Positions 41,297-45,843 of a stretch of DNA of 45,843 bases are shown piece after piece. The DNA comes from Hyphomicrobiales bacterium (GTDB lineage: Bacteria > Pseudomonadota > Alphaproteobacteria > Rhizobiales > Xanthobacteraceae), in assembly GCA_016185205.1 (NCBI GenBank), contig JACPOA010000038.1:1-45843 (forward strand), read 5' to 3'. How positions within the stretch are numbered: the stretch's first letter is position 1; every line of letters begins with the position of its first letter. A program made the translations under genes and the position numbers. The notes beneath the pieces were generated by a model. That model saw only the letters and a program-made list of their open reading frames with translations, was not told where the DNA came from and searched no databases.

Positions 41297-41824
41297 TCAC
41301 TGAATGACGATCTCCTTGAACAGAACGGCGGTGATGCGATTGGGTGCGACCGCGGCATTGACCCGCCGGGTCAGCTCTTCCTTGAGCCGGTAGAGGCCGG
41401 CGGAGCCGTCGAGATCGGTCGCCCGCAATTCGCGCAAATAAGTCTGGAAGGCGTCCATCACCCGCGGCATCAGCGGCTGGATCTGCGGCACCAGGTTGGC
41501 ATCGGGCAATTCCAGCACGATCTTGACCTTGAGATACTGGGTGCGGTCGGTGCCGGCATTCGACAGGTTGACCAGCACGTCGGGCAGATCGACGAAGATC
41601 GCGGGCTTGACCACCGCTTGCACCGGCTTGTCGTGGCCGGAACTGCCGAAGAATAAATAGGCGCCAACGCCGCCCCCGCCGACGACCAGCAGACCAGCCG
41701 CGGCGATGATCATCACCTTGAGCGACGGTAGTTTTCTTTTCGGCGTCGCCGCCGGCTGTTCGGTGTCGTCGTCAGGCGCCTCGTCAAGCTCGGCTTCTGC
41801 CTGTTTCGCCTTGGCTGCTGCCAT
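41297..41824 (-). CDS. fliL: Flagellar basal body-associated protein FliL
   Basis: 175 residues from ATG 41824. Acidic/Ala-rich cytoplasmic start (MAAAKAKQAEAELDEAPDDD), one membrane helix (SLKVMIIAAAGLLVVGGGGV), and the periplasmic FliL domain (VDLPDVLVNLSNAGTDRTQY, LKVKIVLELPDANL, TRRVNAAVAPNRITAVLFKE). FliL forms rings around stators and stabilises them. First gene of the leftward fliL-fliM-DUF6468-motE operon. An upstream in-frame ATG at 41881 lacks family character. Confidence 0.94.
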   Translation of the reverse strand: MAAAKAKQAEAELDEAPDDDTEQPAATPKRKLPSLKVMIIAAAGLLVVGGGGVGAYLFFGSSGHDKPVQAVVKPAIFVDLPDVLVNLSNAGTDRTQYLKVKIVLELPDANLVPQIQPLMPRVMDAFQTYLRELRATDLDGSAGLYRLKEELTRRVNAAVAPNRITAVLFKEIVIQ

Positions 41825-42065
41825 GAAATACCCCGGTTCACTCGTGCTGGGCGGATCGGCCAACGGCGTCGCGCCAGGCAAAGCCGCAGATGCGCGACCT
41901 CGCGCCCCCCGTCCGGAAAGGTAGGTCGGTATGGTTAACAGATGCTTTCTCCGGTTCCCGAACCGGGAATCTTTTGCCGGGTGAAGCCGCCGACAGGGCT
42001 GTTTTTGCCCCGGTACGGCACCCCGTCATCTCAACTAAGCCTCTGATATCTATCGATTTATCGAC
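41825..42065. promoter_or_regulatory. Divergent fliL/flgF upstream region
   Basis: A long gap between divergent flagellar operons. GGTTAAC near 41933-41939 is a CtrA half site on the fliL side. TTCCCGAACCGGGAA around 41955-41970 is a near-perfect palindrome, a possible operator. The sigma54 site is listed separately. Confidence 0.45.
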
Positions 42066-42083
42066 TTGGCACGGCGGCTGCAA
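42066..42083 (+). promoter_or_regulatory. Sigma54 (-24/-12) promoter for flgF operon
   Basis: TTGGCACGGCGGCTGCAA matches TTGGCACG-N4-TTGCA with one mismatch. The GG and GC elements are exactly 10 bp apart as required. It lies 104 bp upstream of the flgF start. In Caulobacter, sigma54 with FlbD drives this tier of basal body genes. Confidence 0.65.
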
Positions 42084-42186
42084 TGCAACTGCTAGCCGCC
42101 GGCTTGGGAGAGTCAGTGGCGACGACTTCGGCGCGGTTGGCCTCGGGAGGGCGCAACCCCCACGCCGGTTACCAGGGGAGTGACCG

Positions 42187-42942
42187 ATGCAGAATGCACT
42201 TCTGGTCGGACTGTCGCGTCAAGTCGCGCTCAGTCGCGAACTCGACGTGGTTGCCAACAACATCGCCAATATCAACACCACCGGCTACAAGGCCGACGGC
42301 GCGTTGTTCGAGGAATATCTCTCGTCGGCGGCGCGCAGCGGTCAGAACCAAGGCCGCGTCAGCTTCGTGCGCGACCGCGGCACCTGGCACGACCTCTCGG
42401 CCGGCCCGATCGAAAAGACCGGCAATCCGCTCAACGTCGCCATCGACGGCAACGCCTTCTTGGTGGTGCAGACGGCGCGCGGCGAGCGCTATACCCGCAA
42501 CGGCGCGCTGCAAATCAACGGAACCGGCGAACTTGTGACCAGCGAAGGCGATGCGGTGCTCGGCGATGCCGGCCCGATTGTTTTCCAGCCGACCGACAAT
42601 CAGGTCACCTTCAGCAAAGACGGCACCATCAGCGTGCGCGAGGGCACCTCTAAATCCGATTCCGCGCGCGGCAGCTTGCGGCTGGTCGCCTTCGAGGGCG
42701 CCCAGCAACTGCGGAAGGACGGCAGCAGCGCCTTCACCACCATCGGCGATGCGCAGCCACAACCGACCAAGGCATCGCGCATTATCCAGGGCTCGATCGA
42801 AAAATCGAACGTGCGCGGTGTCGTCGAGATGTCGCGCATGATCGAAATCACGCGCGCCTACACCCAGATCGCGGCGATGCTGAAACAGCAGACCGACCAA
42901 GATCAGCAGAACCTCAACAAGCTGGCGGAAGTCCCGAATTGA
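42187..42942 (+). CDS. flgF: Flagellar basal body rod protein FlgF
   Basis: 251 residues. Rod motif ELDVVANNIANINTTGYKAD near the N-terminus; C-terminal VVEMSRMIEITRAYTQIAAM. The FlgE/F/G-like middle has LNVAIDGNAFLVVQTARGER. Proximal rod component exported by the flagellar system. AGGGGAGTG precedes ATG 42187. It heads the flgF-flgG-flgA-flgH operon. Confidence 0.96.
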   Translation: MQNALLVGLSRQVALSRELDVVANNIANINTTGYKADGALFEEYLSSAARSGQNQGRVSFVRDRGTWHDLSAGPIEKTGNPLNVAIDGNAFLVVQTARGERYTRNGALQINGTGELVTSEGDAVLGDAGPIVFQPTDNQVTFSKDGTISVREGTSKSDSARGSLRLVAFEGAQQLRKDGSSAFTTIGDAQPQPTKASRIIQGSIEKSNVRGVVEMSRMIEITRAYTQIAAMLKQQTDQDQQNLNKLAEVPN

Positions 42943-42963
42943 TGATCGAGGAGATCTGAAATC

Positions 42964-43752
42964 ATGCGCGCACTTCATACCGCGGCGACTGGAATGAAGG
43001 CCCAGGAACTCAACGTCCAGGTCATCTCCAACAACATCGCCAACATGCGCACCACCGGCTACAAGCGCCAGCGCGTGGAATTCCAGGATCTGCTGTACGA
43101 GCATGTGAGCCGCATCGGCACGCAGACCTCGGCGCAGGGCAACAAACTTCCCGTCGGCATCGACCTCGGCGGCGGCGTCAAGACCGTCGGCACGCCGCGC
43201 CTGATGACGCAGGGCACGCTGTCGCAGACCGGCAGCAGCCTCGATCTCGCGATCCGCGGCGAAGGCTTCTTCAAGATTCAATTGCCCGACGGCACCTATG
43301 CCTATACCCGCGACGGCTCGTTCCAGATGGACGCGCAAGGCCGCATCGTCACCGCCCAGGGCAACGTCGTATCGCCGGGAATAACGATCCCGACCAACGC
43401 GACCGGGCTGACGATCAACGCGCAAGGCCAGGTCTCGGCCACCCCGCAGGGCACAACGACACCGACCATACTCGGCCAATTGACGCTGACCCGCTTCATC
43501 AATCAGGCCGGCCTGCTTGCCGTCGGCGACAACATGTTCACCGAGACCCCCGCCTCCGGCACGCCGCAAGACGGCCAGCCCAATACCGACGGCGCCGGCG
43601 ATCTGCAGCAAGGCAATCTCGAGCAGGCCAATGTCGAAGCGGTCAGCGAGATCTCGGACCTGATTGCCGCGCAACGCGCCTACGAGATGAACGGCAAGGT
43701 GATCACCGCAGCTGACCAAATGATGTCGGCAACCTCCAACCTGCTGCGCTGA
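42964..43752 (+). CDS. flgG: Flagellar distal rod protein FlgG
   Basis: 262 residues, the usual length. MRALHTAATGMKAQELNVQV and ISNNIANMRTTGYKRQ are typical, as is the end SDLIAAQRAYEMNGKVITAA. The gene follows flgF by 21 bp. FlgG builds the stiff distal rod, through which the P and L rings form. Confidence 0.98.
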   Translation: MRALHTAATGMKAQELNVQVISNNIANMRTTGYKRQRVEFQDLLYEHVSRIGTQTSAQGNKLPVGIDLGGGVKTVGTPRLMTQGTLSQTGSSLDLAIRGEGFFKIQLPDGTYAYTRDGSFQMDAQGRIVTAQGNVVSPGITIPTNATGLTINAQGQVSATPQGTTTPTILGQLTLTRFINQAGLLAVGDNMFTETPASGTPQDGQPNTDGAGDLQQGNLEQANVEAVSEISDLIAAQRAYEMNGKVITAADQMMSATSNLLR

Positions 43753-43762
43753 GGCTAAATCC

Positions 43763-44785
43763 ATGATCCACACCCTCACACTCGCCTTCGCAGCGCTGAT
43801 CACGCTTGCCGTGTCGGCCGCGGCGCAGACCACCGCCGCGCTCATGCAAAGCCGGCCCGTGCTCAAAGCCGAGGCCATCGTCACCGGCGATATCGTGCGG
43901 ATCGGCGATCTGGTCGAGCATGCCGGCATCGTGGGCAACATTCCGATCTTCCGCGCGCCCGATCTCGGCTCCACCGGAACGGTGCCGGCCGATGCCGTGA
44001 TCGAAGCGGTGCGCGCCCATGCGCTGATCGGGCTCGATACCGGCGGCTTCAGCGAGGTGGTGGTGACGCGCGCGAGCCGCACGATCCCGGCCAAGGACAT
44101 CGAGGACTGCGTCGCCAATGCCCTGTCCAAGCAATTCGCGCTCGGCGCGCCGAAGGACATCGCGGTGAATTTCGAACGCGAGCTGCGCGCGATCCAGGTC
44201 GAGCCGTCCGCCAAGGGCGAGCCGCGCGTCACCCGCATCAATTTCGACACGCGCAGCGGCCGCTTCGATGCCACGCTCGAGATCCCGACCGGCGCCACTC
44301 ATCGCGGCAATTTGCGGCTGTCTGGCCGCGCGGCGGCGACGGTGGAGATCGTGACGCTGCTGCGGCCGCTCGAGCGCGGCGCGCTCATCAAAAGCGCCGA
44401 CGTGGCGGTCGAGCGGCGCCCGCGCGGCGAGATCGGCCGCGACATCGTCAGCGACAGCGAACAGGCGATCGGGCTCGCCGCCCGCAGCGCGTTGCAGGCG
44501 GGCCGGCCATTGCGCGCGGCCGACCTGATGAAGCCCGAACTGGTCCAGCGCAACGAGACCGTGACACTGGTCTACGAAGTGCCCGGCATCGTGCTGACGG
44601 TGCGCGGCAAGGCGGTCGAAGGCGGCGCCGAAGGCGACGTGATCAGCGTGCTCAACGAGCAATCCAAGCGCACGGTGCAAGGCGTGGTGGTCGGCGCCGG
44701 CCGCGTCGTCATCAGCACCAGCTCGCCGCGGCTGGCCGCCAATATCGCGCCCACCGAAACGGCAGCGAATGCCAAGACGCGCTAA
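43763..44785 (+). CDS. flgA: P-ring assembly chaperone FlgA
   Basis: 340 residues, at the long end for FlgA. Signal peptide (LTLAFAALITLAVSAAAQ) and N-terminal domain with VTGDIVRIGDLVEHAGIVGN; the C-terminal SAF-like domain is VETVTLLRPLERGALI-like, RRPRGEIGRDIVSDSEQAIG, then GQPL-type RPLRAADLMKPELVQRNETV and VYEVPGIVLTVRGKAVEGGA. FlgA helps FlgI polymerise around the rod. flgI itself is not in the window. Confidence 0.93.
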   Translation: MIHTLTLAFAALITLAVSAAAQTTAALMQSRPVLKAEAIVTGDIVRIGDLVEHAGIVGNIPIFRAPDLGSTGTVPADAVIEAVRAHALIGLDTGGFSEVVVTRASRTIPAKDIEDCVANALSKQFALGAPKDIAVNFERELRAIQVEPSAKGEPRVTRINFDTRSGRFDATLEIPTGATHRGNLRLSGRAAATVEIVTLLRPLERGALIKSADVAVERRPRGEIGRDIVSDSEQAIGLAARSALQAGRPLRAADLMKPELVQRNETVTLVYEVPGIVLTVRGKAVEGGAEGDVISVLNEQSKRTVQGVVVGAGRVVISTSSPRLAANIAPTETAANAKTR

Positions 44786-44803
44786 CCCGTAAACGTGAAA
44801 GTA

Positions 44804-45556
44804 ATGCCGATGAAAGTTCTAACTGTGGTGCGTCATGCGATCCTGGCCACGATCGCGGCTTCGTTGCTCAGCGGCTGCGCGGCATTCGAGCGGCTCACGA
44901 ATATCGGCCAGCCGACGCCGTTGACCGCGGTCGACAATCCGACCGCGCGGCCGGGTTACAAGCCGGTGCAGATGCCGATGCCGGCGGCGCAGCCCGCCTC
45001 CTACAATCCGAATTCGCTGTGGCGCAATGGCTCACGCGCCTTCTTCAAGGACCAGCGCGCGCACCAGATCGGCGACATTCTCACCGTCAAGGTCAACATC
45101 ACCGACAAGGCCAATATCGACAACGAAACCAAACGCAGCCGCTCCAATACAGAAGACTCCGGCGTCACCAATTTCTTCGGCAAGCAGAAACTGCCGGTGC
45201 TCAATTCCGCTTTGCCGACGCGCATCTTCACCGCCGATTCCACCGCCTCCAGCGACGGCAAGGGCTCGGTCGACCGCAAAGAGGCGTTGCAGACCAACGT
45301 CGCCGGCGTGGTGACGCAGGTGCTGCCGAACGGCAACCTGGTGATCGAGGGCCGCCAGGAGATCAGGGTCAATTTCGAGATCCGCGAACTGATCGTCGCC
45401 GGCGTGGTGCGGCCGGAGGATATCGAAAGCGACAACACCATCGACTCCAGCAAGATCGCGCAGGCGCGCATTTCCTATGGCGGGCGCGGCCAGATCACCG
45501 ACGTGCAGCAGCCGCGCTACGGCCAGCAGGTGCTCGACGTGATTTTGCCGTTCTAG
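44804..45556 (+). CDS. flgH: Flagellar L-ring lipoprotein FlgH
   Basis: 250 residues from ATG 44804; GTG 44795 and ATG 44810 are alternatives in frame. Lipoprotein signal with lipobox LLSGC (HAILATIAASLLSGCAAF). Conserved body: SLWRNGSRAFFKDQRAHQIG, DILTVKVNITDKANIDNETK and the late GVVRPEDIESDNTIDSSKIA, ARISYGGRGQITDVQQPRYG. It forms the outer membrane L ring. Last gene of its operon in the window. Confidence 0.96.
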   Translation: MPMKVLTVVRHAILATIAASLLSGCAAFERLTNIGQPTPLTAVDNPTARPGYKPVQMPMPAAQPASYNPNSLWRNGSRAFFKDQRAHQIGDILTVKVNITDKANIDNETKRSRSNTEDSGVTNFFGKQKLPVLNSALPTRIFTADSTASSDGKGSVDRKEALQTNVAGVVTQVLPNGNLVIEGRQEIRVNFEIRELIVAGVVRPEDIESDNTIDSSKIAQARISYGGRGQITDVQQPRYGQQVLDVILPF

Positions 45557-45606
45557 TGCGCATGACCCCGAATATAGGGCAGCGGTTTTCGGTGAATGTC
45601 TTGCGT
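45557..45606. repeat. Degenerate copy of the GCGCATGACC repeat after flgH
   Basis: TGCGCATGACCCCGAA, then CGGTTTTCGGTGAATGTCTTGC resembles the intergenic repeat between fliL and fliM in a shorter form. It begins at the flgH stop codon. Confidence 0.45.
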
Positions 45607-45691
45607 AAACAAGTGGGTTTGCCAGTCAGTCGCGTAATTTAACAAGCTCCCGCGCCGTTTGCGTTTCGCGAGCGTAAGACGGCGTCAACGA

Positions 45692-45736
45692 CGCGGCCTC
45701 CGGACTGCTCCCCAGCCGGAGGCCGCGGTGTTTTTT
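45692..45736 (+). terminator. Rho-independent terminator downstream of flgH
   Basis: CGCGGCCTCCGG and CCGGAGGCCGCG form a perfect 12-bp stem with a 12-base loop, followed by GTG and six Ts. It closes the flgFGAH transcription unit. Confidence 0.85.
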
Positions 45737-45843
45737 GGGGGGGGGCATGAATAGATCTTGGGGTTGACGCAACATAGACATACACGCAAGAATGGTGGAA
45801 TATTTCTGGATGTTATAGATAACTCTGGATTATCGATGTCGAC
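45737..45843. other. AT-rich right edge, no gene seen
   Basis: After a run of nine or ten Gs the sequence becomes AT-rich, without an open frame. TTGACG at 45755 could be a -35 element but no good -10 is spaced from it. Confidence 0.3.

Noticed and set aside
41933-41939. CtrA box ahead of fliL
   Set aside because: Only one TTAAC half site; the position 7 bp away does not match TTAA on either side, so it is left as a half site.
42169-44298. A 709-codon leftward frame opposite flgF, flgG and flgA
   Set aside because: Shadow frame; the rightward rod genes carry all conserved motifs.
1-45843. tRNA or rRNA genes
   Set aside because: No cloverleaf with a TTCGAATC-like arm and CCA-proximal stem, and no rRNA signature segments, were seen on either strand by eye.

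Overview
The window comes from a GC-rich alphaproteobacterium of the order Hyphomicrobiales (Rhizobiales). The protein sequences resemble the Bradyrhizobium/Rhodopseudomonas/Xanthobacteraceae side of the order. This placement rests on the flagellar gene order, a CckA-type kinase with CtrA-like boxes, a GTA-type terminase pair and several small conserved hypothetical proteins. It was not tested by database search. No rRNA, tRNA or CRISPR array was seen.

Left part (1-10.7 kb) is decaying accessory DNA. A gene-transfer-agent (GTA) type terminase pair reads leftward from a good sigma70 promoter, but an insertion sequence whose transposase starts at the left edge has cut off the 3' end of terL. 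Next come a ring-opening dioxygenase gene with an in-frame TAG, doxX and a divergent lysR. An AT-rich hipBA toxin-antitoxin island (5.2-7.4 kb) follows, bracketed by 340-bp direct copies of an hxlR gene. Its HipB carries an unusual N-terminal array of 25-residue repeats. The right-hand hxlR faces an FMN-reductase/pirin pair, followed by a branched-chain amino-acid binding protein gene with a large internal deletion.

Middle part (10.7-26.6 kb) is a mosaic. It holds a run of very small conserved proteins (10.7-13.7 kb), class I fumarase, and a brnT-brnA-hicB module next to an XRE regulator remnant and REP-like repeats. It also holds an IS110-family element with structured flanks, a free-standing SET-domain protein, a SPOR lipoprotein gene broken by a TAG, a DMT transporter, two cupins, a GST, a secreted protein, a cold-shock protein, a PilZ protein behind a perfect CtrA-like box, and a Tim44-like protein.

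Right part (26.6-45.6 kb) is a coherent cell-cycle and flagellar block. cckA is followed leftward-reading by flhB, fliR, fliQ, fliE, flgC and flgB. These are divergent from fliO-fliP across a region with CtrA-like boxes. A secreted 1233-residue TPR protein of unknown function has its own perfect CtrA-like box. The leftward fliL-fliM-DUF6468-motE operon lies beyond it, and then the rightward flgF-flgG-flgA-flgH operon behind a sigma54-type promoter. A terminator closes this block near the right edge.

The main working picture is CckA/CtrA plus sigma54 control of basal body and export genes, with two further genes (PilZ and the giant TPR protein) as candidate members of the same regulon.
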